From Nostoc cf. commune SO-36 (GTDB lineage Bacteria > Cyanobacteriota > Cyanobacteriia > Cyanobacteriales > Nostocaceae): DNA of 64,000 bases. This document shows, piece by piece, positions 50,309 to 60,908 of the stretch. The position numbers and the translations under genes were made by a program. The first letter of the stretch is position 1, and every line of letters starts with the position of its first letter. The notes under the pieces were generated by a model. That model had not been told where the DNA came from, did no database searches, and worked only from the letters and a program-made list of their open reading frames with translations. The DNA lies in contig NZ_AP025732.1 of the NCBI RefSeq assembly GCF_023734775.1, positions 1,426,001 through 1,490,000 on the forward strand, written 5' to 3'.

Positions 50309-51460
50309 ATGTATAAACACATTAAATCTCTTACTTCTATGCGTGGTATAGCAGCTTTAATTGTTGTTATACTCCATTTTTCATATTACGCTTTACCTAA
50401 AACAGGTTCAACTTTATCAAACTATAGTAATTTCTTTAAAAATGGATATTTATGGGTTGACTTTTTCTTTATTCTAAGTGGTTTTATCATGACCCACGTC
50501 TATGCAGAAGATTTTTACTCAAAAATAAGCTTAGATAACTACCGTTCGTATTTGTTTTCGCGTTTTGCCAGAATTTATCCTTTACATATATTTATTTTAT
50601 CTCTGTTTATTGGATTAGAATTTATCAAATTTTTTTTACTAAATCATTCTGCTTTCACTGGTAAATTTAACTTAACTGCTCTTTTTGCAAACATTTTCCT
50701 TCTACAAGCATTCGATTTGAATTGTCCACCTTTATTTTGGTGTAATACCTATTGGAATGAACCTGCTTGGTCAATCAGTGTAGAGTTTGTTGTTTACTGT
50801 ATATTTCCATTGTTATTATTTTTTTTATTAAGGAGTAGCGAAAAAAATGATTTGATAATTTATAGTTTTACTCTCTTCAGTATATTACTACTAATCACTT
50901 TTACCCGTGGCAATTTAGATAGTATTATTGGCATACCTTCGATAGCTAGATGCGGACTAGAGTGCATACTTGGTCTTATCACTTATAAAGTCTATCGTAG
51001 AGGTAATTATAGAAAGTATTTTAATCTTAATTTCCTGGCAATTATAGCCATAACTTGGATAATTATGATTATGCATTCCTACTGGCATCATTGGCGTAGC
51101 CTTCATGATTGGATTGTTTTGCCAGCTTTTTCTATACTTATTTTAGCTATATCTGTCAACAATAATGGTGCGATATCAAAATTTTTAAATTCCCGAATAA
51201 TGCTATATCTCGGTACTATATCCTACTCAATTTATATGGTTCATTGGTTTATTCAAGAATTGTTAAAGCTGTTCTGGATTTATGGATTTCACAACGAGTT
51301 GGGCAAAGGATTCACGGAATACGAAGCATTGACATCTTTAGTAGTATTTCTTATGATGGTATTGATCGCTGCATCATTGACATATAGATTTGTAGAAGTT
51401 CCTGCTCGTAATTATTTAAAGTCTACAATCTTGCGTAAAGAATGTATTGAGCGCCAGTAG
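50309..51460 (+). CDS. Membrane acyltransferase (acyltransferase-3/OafA family)
   Basis: A 383-residue, very hydrophobic protein with about ten membrane helices. The family signature is at the start: SMRGIAALIVVILHFSYY (conserved Arg and His in helix 1), then WVDFFFILSGFIM and FARIYPLHIF. Family members move acyl groups from acyl-CoA to sugars, peptides or antibiotic tailoring sites, often on hydroxyl groups. It lies between the PKS and second NRPS gene in the same direction; base composition is AT-rich compared with its neighbours, perhaps acquired separately. It probably acylates the cluster product or a cell component; the target is unknown. Confidence 0.85.
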   Translation: MYKHIKSLTSMRGIAALIVVILHFSYYALPKTGSTLSNYSNFFKNGYLWVDFFFILSGFIMTHVYAEDFYSKISLDNYRSYLFSRFARIYPLHIFILSLFIGLEFIKFFLLNHSAFTGKFNLTALFANIFLLQAFDLNCPPLFWCNTYWNEPAWSISVEFVVYCIFPLLLFFLLRSSEKNDLIIYSFTLFSILLLITFTRGNLDSIIGIPSIARCGLECILGLITYKVYRRGNYRKYFNLNFLAIIAITWIIMIMHSYWHHWRSLHDWIVLPAFSILILAISVNNNGAISKFLNSRIMLYLGTISYSIYMVHWFIQELLKLFWIYGFHNELGKGFTEYEALTSLVVFLMMVLIAASLTYRFVEVPARNYLKSTILRKECIERQ

Positions 51461-51520
51461 TTTGCCAAGACAGATTGAAATTTAACCACATTGAATAAAT
51501 TAAGAAAATAATAGAGTTGT

Positions 51521-54500
51521 ATGAGCTTATCACCTGTAGATTACCAATCCAGTTTAACTGCGGTTGATTTTGATCCATTTGCAGATGGAGAATTACTTCT
51601 AACCGCTCCTGCCACAGAATCACAAAAAGAAATTTGGGCTTCTGTGCAAATGGGGGATGCTGCCAATTGTGCTTATAACGAATCCCAATCTCTGCGACTA
51701 AAAGGCGAACTTGATGTCAAACTTTTCCAATCTGCGCTGGAAAAGTTAGTACAACGTCATGAAGCACTACGGACAACTTTTAGCACGAATGGCAATACAC
51801 TCTGCATTGTTGCTTCTCGACAAATTGAAATCCCTATTATTGATCTTTCTAATCTGGAACTACAGGATAAACAAAAAAAATTAGCTAGTATCTTACGACA
51901 AGAGGTAGAGCAACCTTTTGATTTGGAACATGGGCCTCTATTTCGAGCAAAAATCGTTAAATTGCAGTCGCAGGAGCATCTAGCGATTTTGACAGCCCAT
52001 CATATTATTTGTGATGGTTGGTCTTGGGCAGTACTAATGCCAGATTTGGGTAAACTCTATTCTGGCTTGATACAAGGTATTGTTCCTGAATTAGAAGAAC
52101 CAGACTACTTAAGTGAATATGCAACTTTGCAGGAAGAAGAGGCGGATAGTCCAGAAGCGATCGCCACAGAACAATACTGGTTGCAACAATTTGCTGACAC
52201 TGTACCTGTGCTGGATTTCCCTAGTGATCGTCCTCGTCCACCACTTAGAACCTTTAACGCCGCCCGTGAAGATTGGCATTTAAATCCCGAATTAGTTGCC
52301 AACCTCAAACAACTAGGGACAAAACTCGGTTGTAGCTTTATGACCACTATCCTCGCAGGATTCGAAGTCTGGTTGCACCGTCTGACAGGACAAAATGATT
52401 TGGTTGTAGGGATTCCAGCCGCCGGGCAAGCTGCTTTGGGGCAATATAATCTCGTAGGTCATTGTGTAAATTTACTACCATTGCGTAGCCAAGTTGATGG
52501 CGAAAAATCTTTCAGCGACTACTTGCGATCGCGGCGATCGGCTGTCTTAGATGCTTATGACCATCAACAATTTACCTTTGGTAGTCTGGTCAAAAAATTA
52601 GTTTTGCCACGGGATTCTAGCCGCATTCCCTTAGTTCCCATTACATTTAATATCGATCAGGGTTTAGACAGTGATAAACTCCCCTTCACCGGGCTGGAGG
52701 TAGAATTTTTCTCTAACCCCCGTGCATTCGAGAACTTTGAACTGTTCATCAATGCTACGGAATTACATGGTCAAATGACCCTGGAATGTCAGTACAACAC
52801 TAATTTATTTGATGCTGGCACTATTCGCAACCGGATGGCAGAGTTTGAAACATTGTTATTGGGTATAGTTACTAACCCAAATCAAACGATTGCTAAATTG
52901 CCGATTATACCAGCAGTTGAGCAACAGTTATTAACAACATGGAACCAGACTCAAACAAATTATCCTCAAGATAAATCTATTCATCAGTTATTTGAAGAGC
53001 AGGTTGAGCGTACCCCCGATGCAGTAGCGTTGGTATTTCAAGAACAGCAACTTACTTATCGAGAGTTAAATATTCGCGCGAATCAATTAGCGCAATATCT
53101 GCAAACACTAGGAGTCGGCACAGATGTTCTTGTGGGGATCTGCGTGGAACGCTCCTTAGAAATGGTAGTAGGTCTTTTAGGGATTCTGAAAGCAGGTGGA
53201 GCTTACGTACCCTTAGATCCGGGTTATCCGCAAGAACGCTTGGCTTTCATGCTTTCAGATACTCAGATCAAATTATTATTGACCCAAAAACAGCTAATTG
53301 ACAAGCTACCAAATCACACAGCAAGCATAATTTGTCTAGACACCGACTGGGATACCATCAACCACAAAACACCAGAGAATTCAATTGCTAGTGTCAAAGC
53401 TGACAACCTAGCTTATGTAATGTACACATCTGGTTCTACAGGTCAGCCCAAGGGTGTTAGTGTTATCCATCAAGGTGTAGTTAGATTAGTCAAAGATACT
53501 AACTATGTAAGTCTCACCGCCAAAGAAGTATTTTTGCAAATTAGTCCCATTTCCTTCGACGCTTCAACCTTTGAAATTTGGGGTTGTTTGCTTAACGGTG
53601 CAAAACTAGTAATATTCCCTCCCCATACCCCATCTTTAGACGAATTAGGGCAAATTATTCAACAGCATCAGGTGACAACCCTGTGGCTAACGGCAGGTTT
53701 GTTCCATCTGATAGTCGATGAAAAAATTCATGCTTTAAAACCCTTACGTCAACTGTTAGCGGGTGGCGATGTTTTATCGGTTCCCCACGTCCAAAAATTT
53801 ATCAGCACGGTAGAAAACTGTAAACTGATTAATGGTTATGGGCCAACAGAAAGTACAACTTTTGCTTGCTGTTATGACATCACAGCACCGTTAAAGTCAG
53901 GGGCTTCTATTCCTATTGGTCGCCCTATCGCTAATACCCAAGTTTATATCTTAGACTCCCATTTACAACCAGTTCCGATTGGAATCACGGGTGAATTACA
54001 TATTGGTGGCGACGGTCTAGCACGAGAATATTTCAATCGCCCGGATCTGACTGCTGAAAGATTTATTGCCAATCCTTTTAGCCAAAATCCTCAATCACGT
54101 TTATATAAAACTGGAGATTTGGGGCGCTATTTACCAGATGGAGAGATTGAATATCTCGGTCGTATTGACCACCAAGTAAAAGTAAGCGGTTTCCGCATAG
54201 AATTGGGTGAAGTTGAAATCGCACTTTTGCAATATCCGGCAATAAAAGAAGCGGTAGTAATTGTTCGAGAAGATACTCCTGGTGATAAATTACTGGTAGG
54301 TTATTTTGTAGCAGAAACTGGTCAAGATAGCCCGCAAATCATTTCGGAATTACGGCGATTCTTGAAACAGCAGCTTCCTGAATATATGGTGCCAAAGATT
54401 TTTATGGCACTAGAAGCTTTACCGCTAAATGCTAACGGCAAAATTGATCGGCGGGCGCTGCCAAAACCTGATTCTTTCCGTCCAGAATTGGAAGCAAATT

Positions 54501-54800
54501 ATGTCGCACCTCGCAGTCCCATTGAACAGCAGATTGCAGATATCTGGACACAGGTTTTGAATGTCAAGAAAGTTGGGATTTACGACAATTTTTTGAACTG
54601 GGTGGATATTCTCTACTAGGAATTCAAGTGGTTTCTCGACTGCGCCAAGCTTTGGAAGTGGAAATCCTGATGTCCAATTTATTTGAATTACCACGGTAGC
54701 CGATTTGGCTGAACGGGTTGAAATTCTGCTTTGGGCAACCCAAGGTGTTCAGACTGCTGACAGTGAAACAGCTGGTGATTATGAGGAAGGTGAGCTATGA
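51521..54800 (+). CDS. NRPS extension module C-A-T (Val-type; two frameshifts)
   Basis: Joins the second amino acid. Restored length 1,093 residues. C domain about 25-450 with HHIICDG at 160-166; its opening TESQKEIWASVQMGDAANCAYNES is of the kind found after aminotransferase modules. A domain about 490-985: A3 YTSGSTGQPKG at about 635, code D-A-F-W-L-G-G-T-F-K, as in the loading module. The frame breaks at a T6 run (54589-54594): one more T gives DNFFELGGYSLLGIQVVSRLRQ, a normal carrier site. A second base is missing near 54693 (after FELP); with it the frame reads on to an acidic tail (DYEEGEL) and stops at TGA 54800, overlapping the next ATG by ATGA. This overlap supports the repair. Confidence 0.88.
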
Positions 54801-57800
54801 AAACATTAGATGAATTACTATCTGAGCTACGTCAGCGCGATGTCAAACTTTGGCTAGAGGGCGAACGCTTACGCTACCGGGCAGCAAAAGATAGTCTTAC
54901 ACCGGAATTGCTGACTGAGCTAAAAACTCAAAAAGCCGAAATCATTAACTTTCTCCGGCGAATTACCACAGCCGCAAATTCACAGATTCCTCCAATTGTC
55001 CCTTGTGAACGGAATGGCAACTTGCCGCTTTCCTTTGGTCAGCAACGGATATGGTTTCTTCATCAGTTTGAACCCGATAGTTCCTCAAACAATATGCCAG
55101 TTGTGGTGCGTTTTACGGGGAATCTCAATGTTGCTGTCTTAGAGGAAAGTTTGAAAGAAGTCGTCCGCCGCCATGAAGTTCTGCGGACAACTTTTCCAGC
55201 CGTGAATGGTAAGCCTACTCAAGTTATCTCTAGCGATGTTTCCTTGACATTGCCAATAATTGACTTGCGGCAAGTACCCGATGAAGAACGGGAGGCAGAA
55301 GCTCACTTATTGGCAACTAAAGAAGCTCATCAACCCTTTGATTTAGCAAATGGCCCGATTTTGCGCTTGCTGCTGCTGCGGTTGAGTGATCGCGAGCATC
55401 TGCTGATCTGGAATATGCATTGCATAGTTTGTGATGGAGCTTCTTCGGATTTATTCTATCAAGACTTCACTAACATCTATAAAGCATTGTCGGCAGGAAA
55501 GACTTCTCCTTTAACTCCCTTGCCAGTGCAGTATGCCGATTTTACCAATTGGCAATATCAATGGCTCCAAGGAGAAGTTTTAGAGTCACAGGTAAACTAC
55601 TGGAAGCAAAAGCTAGAAGGCAATTTACCGATCATTGACTTACCTTACGATCATCCCCGTCCTCAAGGTGTACAAACCTATCGAGGCGATCGCGCCGCCT
55701 TGCTACTACCAAAGACGCTGAACCATGCTCTGACAGACCTGAGTCAAAAATGGGGTGTTACCCTGTTCATGACTCTACTGACAGTGTTTAACCTATTACT
55801 CTATCGTTATTCTGGACAAGAAGACCTACTCATTAGCTTTGCCAGTGCCGGACGGGGACAAGTAGAAACCGAAGGTCTGATTGGATTTTTTTCTAATACC
55901 CTGGTATTGCGAAGTAACTTAGCTGGAAACCCAACTTTCCGACAATTCCTAGACCGAGTGCGTAAGGATTGCTTAGAAGCTTATACCTATCAAGACCTAC
56001 CTTTTGAAAGGCTAATTGAAGAACTTAAACCAGAACAACAAAGTCGCAATAGTTCATCTTTATTTCAGGTAAAATTCTCCCTTAATCCTCCTTGGTCGAA
56101 TGGTCGTGGCATGGCATCTGTGCAACTACCCGATCTGACTATCACTTCTCTATTTGGCTACATTTATCATGGCAAGACCAAATACGATCTGACATTAGTC
56201 TTGCGGGAACAGGATAATGGTCTGGGCATGGTATTTGATTACAATGCCGAAATGTTTGATGCCAGTACCATAGAGCGGATGTTAGGACACTTCAAAACTT
56301 TACTCGAAGGTATTGTTGCTAATCCCGATCAGCCGATATCTGAATTACCCCTGTTGACAGCAGGTGAACAACATCAAGTGTTGGTTGATTGGCATGGCAA
56401 ACAGGCTGATTATCCCCAAAATACTTGTATCCATCAGTGGTTTGAGGCTCAAGCTAAACGAACTCCAAATAATATTGCATTAACCTTTGAAAATCAGCAA
56501 CTAACTTATCATGAACTCAACCAGCGTGCAAATCAACTAGCCCGCTATTTGCAAACTCTAGGGGTAAAATCGGGGGTACTCGTCGGTCTTAATTTAGAGC
56601 CTTCCCTGGAAATGATTGTGGGGCTGTTGGGTATTTTTAAAGCAGGGGGAACTTACGTATCCATAGCACCGACATCTGGGCAAGATAATCTGGCTTTCAT
56701 TTTAGAAGATGCCCAAATATCCTTAGTATTAACCCAAAGCTCATTAGTTGAGAAACTTTCTGAGCATCAGGCACAAGTTATCTGTTTGGATAGTGATTGG
56801 GAAGCGATCGCTCTACATACAACTGAAAATCTAGGCTGTTACACCACAGAGCAGACTCTCGCCTGTGTGATGTATGTGTCCGGCTCCAATGGAAAACCTA
56901 ACGGTATAGCCATTACCCAACGCAATCTCGTTACTCACAGTCTAGCAATCAGTGATACTTGGGAGTTGACTCAGAGCGATCGCTTACTACTAATATTTAG
57001 TATCAGTTGTAACACGTTCATTGAATCACTGTTTCCCTGTTGGATCGCTGGTGCTACCGCAATTCTCCAGTCTCAAGGTTTACAAAACTCGACGGCGCAG
57101 TTTTTCCCATTCATTGCTCAACAACAGATTACTGTTGTTAATCTACCCACTTCTTTTTGGTATGAGTTAGTTAACGAGTTATCTGTGTATCCACAAACCT
57201 TGCCAGTTAGCTTGCGCTTAGTTATGGTTGGTGGTGAAAAAGTCTCACGCAATGCTTATTTAACTTGGATAGAAAAAGTTGGCAAGCAAGTACGCTGGCT
57301 AAATGCTTATGGATCGCTAGAAACAACTTTAACCGCCACAGTTTACGATCCAGAAACTGCCACTGAAGCCAGTAACATTCGGTCAGAAATTCCTATAGGA
57401 AGAGCGATCGCCAATACAAAAATCTATATTCTCGATCAGCGATCGCAACCCCTTCCAATTGGCGTTACTGGCGAAATCTACATCAGTGGTATCGGTGTTG
57501 CTCAAGGCTACTTTAACCGCCCAGACTTAACATCTGAGAAATTTGTCTCCAACCCCTTTAGCAGCGAATCTGGGTCATACCTTTACAAAAGTGGTGACTT
57601 AGGACGCTACTTGAGTGATGGCAATATTGAGTTTTTGGGCCGCCTAGATAATCAGGCTAAAATTCGCGGCTTTCGTATTGAGTTGGCTGAAATTGAAACA
57701 ATTTTGGGTCAATATCCAGGTGTGCAAAAAACTGTTGTGATTGCCAAAGAAGATGTTCCTGGGGATAAATGTTTAGTTGCTTATCTTGTCCCCAAACAAG

Positions 57801-59203
57801 GGGAGATTTTTGGGAGTGAGCAACTGCTGAGTTTTCTCCAACAAAAGCTGCCTGAGTATTTGTTGCCTTCTGCTTTTGTGATAGTGGATTCTTTGCCATT
57901 GGATGCTAATGGTCAAGTTGATCGTAAAGCCTTATCTGCGCTTGATCAAACTAATTCTAAAATAGAAAAAACATTTGTTAGAGCAGAAGATCCATTGCAA
58001 ATTCAGCTAACAGAAATCTGGGAAAGCGTTTTAGGAATTCGCCCGATTGGAATAACAGACAACTTTTTCAATTTGGGTGGTCACTCATTAATTGCAGTAC
58101 GTCTTTTCGCTGAGATTGAAAAAATATTTGGCAAAACTCTGCCTCTATCTATTCTTTTACAAGCCCCAACTGTTGAGCAATTAGCTAATTTACTGCGCGA
58201 TAAATCACTCACTATTCAACCTAATAGTGAGCAAGCACAAGGGTTATTTAAACACTTTTTGAGCAAAGCGATCGCCAGATTTTCAAAAAGCAATGACTCA
58301 CAACTGGAAAAGTTAATAATTGAGGATGAGAATCAAACTAACCTAAAAACAGGAGAATGGCTACCTTGGTCATCACTAGTACCTCTTCAAACCAATGGTT
58401 ATAAGCCACCTTTATTTTGTGTTCATGGGGCTGGTGAAAGTATTCTTTATTATCGGGATTTTGCTAACTATCTTGGTTCAAACCAGCCATTTTATGCACT
58501 ACAAGCTAGAGGTGTAGATGGAAAACAAACCCCCCTGACTCGCGTTGATAAAATGGCGGCTCACTATATTAAAGAGATACAAACTATCCAACCTCAAGGG
58601 CCTTATTTTTTAGGAGGCTACTCTTTTGGTGGTCTAGTAGTTTGGGAAATGGCTCAACAATTAGTGGCGCAGGGTCAAAAAGTTGCTTTACTAGCGATAT
58701 TTGATACTAGTAATCCAACTTGTCGCAAAACTACTATCAACTCAATACCAGCGCCAAAACGAATTTCTCGACACTTGAATAATCTTTTAGAAGTTGGGCC
58801 TAACTACATTCTTCAGCAAATAGAAGGAAAGAGTAGTTGGCTTGAGTATATGCTCAAACAAAGACTACGGAAGTTTGCCTTTAAAGTTTACCTGAACATA
58901 TCCCGAATCTTACCTTACACCTACCGCAAACAAGTAAAAATTAAAGATTTTAACAAACAGGCTGCTAAAGAATATGTTCCAAAAGCTTATACAGGTCAAG
59001 TCACTGTATTTCGAGCAGAAGAACGTCCTGTAACTAATGGACAAGAAGTAGATCCAAACATGGGTTGGAGTGAATTGGCTTTAGGGGGTTTGGATATCCA
59101 CCATGTTCCAGGAAACCACTTCTCCATTTTTAATGAACCCTATGTCAAATCTTTATCAGAAAAAATGAAGGTTTGTATAGAACAAGCTATTGCAGAAAAA
59201 TGA
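54797..59203 (+). CDS. NRPS terminal protein: TubC-dock-C-A-T-TE, C and A domains degenerate
   Basis: 1,468 residues. Residues 1-55: TubC-type docking domain. C domain about 73-510 with HCIVCDG at 208-214: the catalytic second His is Cys209. A domain about 545-1045 with several losses: A3 reads YVSGSNGKPNG (Lys to Asn702, Thr to Asn698), the amino-acid-binding Asp is Asn739, A5 reads NAYGSLETT, and the A10 Lys is Gln1040 (NGQVDR). A7/A8 look normal. Carrier Ser1097 (LGGHSL) is intact. Type I thioesterase about 1160-1468: Ser1276 (GYSFGG), His1441. So loading and condensation here look impaired, while transfer to and release by the TE look possible. ATGA overlap with the previous gene. Confidence 0.9.
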   Translation: MKTLDELLSELRQRDVKLWLEGERLRYRAAKDSLTPELLTELKTQKAEIINFLRRITTAANSQIPPIVPCERNGNLPLSFGQQRIWFLHQFEPDSSSNNMPVVVRFTGNLNVAVLEESLKEVVRRHEVLRTTFPAVNGKPTQVISSDVSLTLPIIDLRQVPDEEREAEAHLLATKEAHQPFDLANGPILRLLLLRLSDREHLLIWNMHCIVCDGASSDLFYQDFTNIYKALSAGKTSPLTPLPVQYADFTNWQYQWLQGEVLESQVNYWKQKLEGNLPIIDLPYDHPRPQGVQTYRGDRAALLLPKTLNHALTDLSQKWGVTLFMTLLTVFNLLLYRYSGQEDLLISFASAGRGQVETEGLIGFFSNTLVLRSNLAGNPTFRQFLDRVRKDCLEAYTYQDLPFERLIEELKPEQQSRNSSSLFQVKFSLNPPWSNGRGMASVQLPDLTITSLFGYIYHGKTKYDLTLVLREQDNGLGMVFDYNAEMFDASTIERMLGHFKTLLEGIVANPDQPISELPLLTAGEQHQVLVDWHGKQADYPQNTCIHQWFEAQAKRTPNNIALTFENQQLTYHELNQRANQLARYLQTLGVKSGVLVGLNLEPSLEMIVGLLGIFKAGGTYVSIAPTSGQDNLAFILEDAQISLVLTQSSLVEKLSEHQAQVICLDSDWEAIALHTTENLGCYTTEQTLACVMYVSGSNGKPNGIAITQRNLVTHSLAISDTWELTQSDRLLLIFSISCNTFIESLFPCWIAGATAILQSQGLQNSTAQFFPFIAQQQITVVNLPTSFWYELVNELSVYPQTLPVSLRLVMVGGEKVSRNAYLTWIEKVGKQVRWLNAYGSLETTLTATVYDPETATEASNIRSEIPIGRAIANTKIYILDQRSQPLPIGVTGEIYISGIGVAQGYFNRPDLTSEKFVSNPFSSESGSYLYKSGDLGRYLSDGNIEFLGRLDNQAKIRGFRIELAEIETILGQYPGVQKTVVIAKEDVPGDKCLVAYLVPKQGEIFGSEQLLSFLQQKLPEYLLPSAFVIVDSLPLDANGQVDRKALSALDQTNSKIEKTFVRAEDPLQIQLTEIWESVLGIRPIGITDNFFNLGGHSLIAVRLFAEIEKIFGKTLPLSILLQAPTVEQLANLLRDKSLTIQPNSEQAQGLFKHFLSKAIARFSKSNDSQLEKLIIEDENQTNLKTGEWLPWSSLVPLQTNGYKPPLFCVHGAGESILYYRDFANYLGSNQPFYALQARGVDGKQTPLTRVDKMAAHYIKEIQTIQPQGPYFLGGYSFGGLVVWEMAQQLVAQGQKVALLAIFDTSNPTCRKTTINSIPAPKRISRHLNNLLEVGPNYILQQIEGKSSWLEYMLKQRLRKFAFKVYLNISRILPYTYRKQVKIKDFNKQAAKEYVPKAYTGQVTVFRAEERPVTNGQEVDPNMGWSELALGGLDIHHVPGNHFSIFNEPYVKSLSEKMKVCIEQAIAEK

Positions 59204-59232
59204 GTCTTTCTAGACTTATAAAAAAATACATA

Positions 59233-60262
59233 CAGCACTTCCCGGTGTTATGAGGTACAATAGCAACAATTAGTAAACCAGTTTTTTAAATGTTGAGGAT
59301 TCATTAAGTCGAGTGCAACTGAGATTACTGTATCAACCATTTCTGTTGTAGTTGGAGCAAAACTGCGTAAAAAAGATTTGAGTTGTGACCACCATAACTC
59401 GATTGGATTAAAATCAGGAGAGTATGAGGATAAACAAATAACTTTCGCACCTACAGCTTCAATCATTGGTACAATTGATGCTAGTTTATGGGCAGGTAAG
59501 TTATCCATGACGACTACTGCTCCTGTCCATAAATTAGGCGCTAAAAACTTCTCAATGAATACATCAAATGCTTGGCTATCCATTGAGTTATTCATCGTCA
59601 TTAATGCCACTACTTTTTTAATACTAATTGCTCCAATTACTGTGACTTTTACACCTCTATAAAATGGTTTTTGGTCGTAAGCTCTTGTTCCTTGTTGCGA
59701 ACGCGCATGAGTTCTTGCCAGACCTAATAAAACTCCTGTCTCATCTAGGAATACTAAGTTATCTCGATCTATATCTCTGACCTGTTCCCAATATTCTACT
59801 CTTAGTTTTTGAACTCTTTCTGTTGCTGCTTGACTACTCCGCAATGTTTTTTTTTACGATTTAATCCTAATTTTTGTAAGGCACGACACATTGCACTTCG
59901 ACCTACCCAATTACCAGTTTTGTCTGCAAATAATTCACACAACTCTATCAATGTTGCATCTGGATGTGCTTCAACTAATTCTCTTAACTCTATGTCAGCA
60001 TTTGTCAGATGACTAAATTGTGGTTTTCCTCGCGGCTTTGGTTGTAAATTTCCTTCAAGTTTTTGTTGTTTTACAAGCTTTTGCACTAAACTCTTTGAGA
60101 CAGAAAATATGTTAGCTACTTTCCTGATTGAGATATTTTTTTGAATATGTGCTGCAACTATTTTTTCTCGAAGCTCGATAGAGTATGACTTCATTTAAAA
60201 GTATTTATATTTTAACCTAGTGTACTTTAACCTAGTGTACCTTATAACAGGCGGAAGCGCTG
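59233..60262. mobile_element. IS630-family insertion sequence
   Basis: About 1,030 bp. Ends CAGCACTTCC... and ...GGAAGCGCTG are inverted (further: TGTTAT-AGGTACA on each side), and each is flanked by TA, the target of this family. It lies 30 bases after the NRPS terminal gene. The transposase is on the minus strand. Confidence 0.85.
59248..60194 (-). CDS. IS630-family transposase, two frames joined by a -1 shift
   Basis: First frame 60194-59802 (130 residues): helix-turn-helix (SIRKVANIFSVSKSLVQKLVKQ). Second frame 59844-59248 (198 residues): DDE core (LVFLDETGV, VVMDNLPAH, SPDFNPIELWWSQLK). Their overlap holds nine A (CGTAAAAAAAAACATTG), at which a -1 slip joins RKKK to TLRSSQAATERVQ. This is the known programmed slippage of IS630 elements such as ISY100, so unlike the other frame breaks here I take it as genuine. 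Confidence 0.82.
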
Positions 60263-60908
60263 TATCTTACAAAATTTTCTAACACCCTACCCTGCTTGCG
60301 GGCCTACGGTGTACACACAAGTCCAAGTAAACTAATAACAGAAGGAGTTGTGGGGAGTAAGAGATGGTGGAAAATCCAATAAGAATTCACGCTCAATTGG
60401 TTGAGGGAAAAGCATTTGGAGACCCTCGACTGATAAAAAGGGGGCAGCATTGTACGAAGCAATGGGAAAACATCAATCAGTCAGCATTCGTCAAATCAGT
60501 AAAAATAGAGCAGAACAAGTGGGATATTACCGCTTTTTGGAAAATGAGAATGTGACAGTAGGAGAATTAGTCCGAAGCCTGTCAGACCAGTGCGTGTTAC
60601 AGGTAGAAGGAAAGCATATATTAGCAATAAGTGATACCAGCGAAATTAACTTGCAGGCTCATGTAGGCAGGTTAAAAGCAAAGGGAATAGGTGTAGTAGG
60701 AAACAACACAGATGTAGGATTTTATATTCATCCCACCCTAATATTGGATGCAGAAAATGGATTTCCTTTGGGGATAAGCACAGTACATTTATGGACTAGA
60801 GACATCAACCATGCGGATAAGCATGAGCGAAAGTACCACAAATTGCCGATAGAACAGAAGGAGTCATATAAATGGCTGCGTTCGGCAACGGATACTCAAA
60901 GATGTTTA

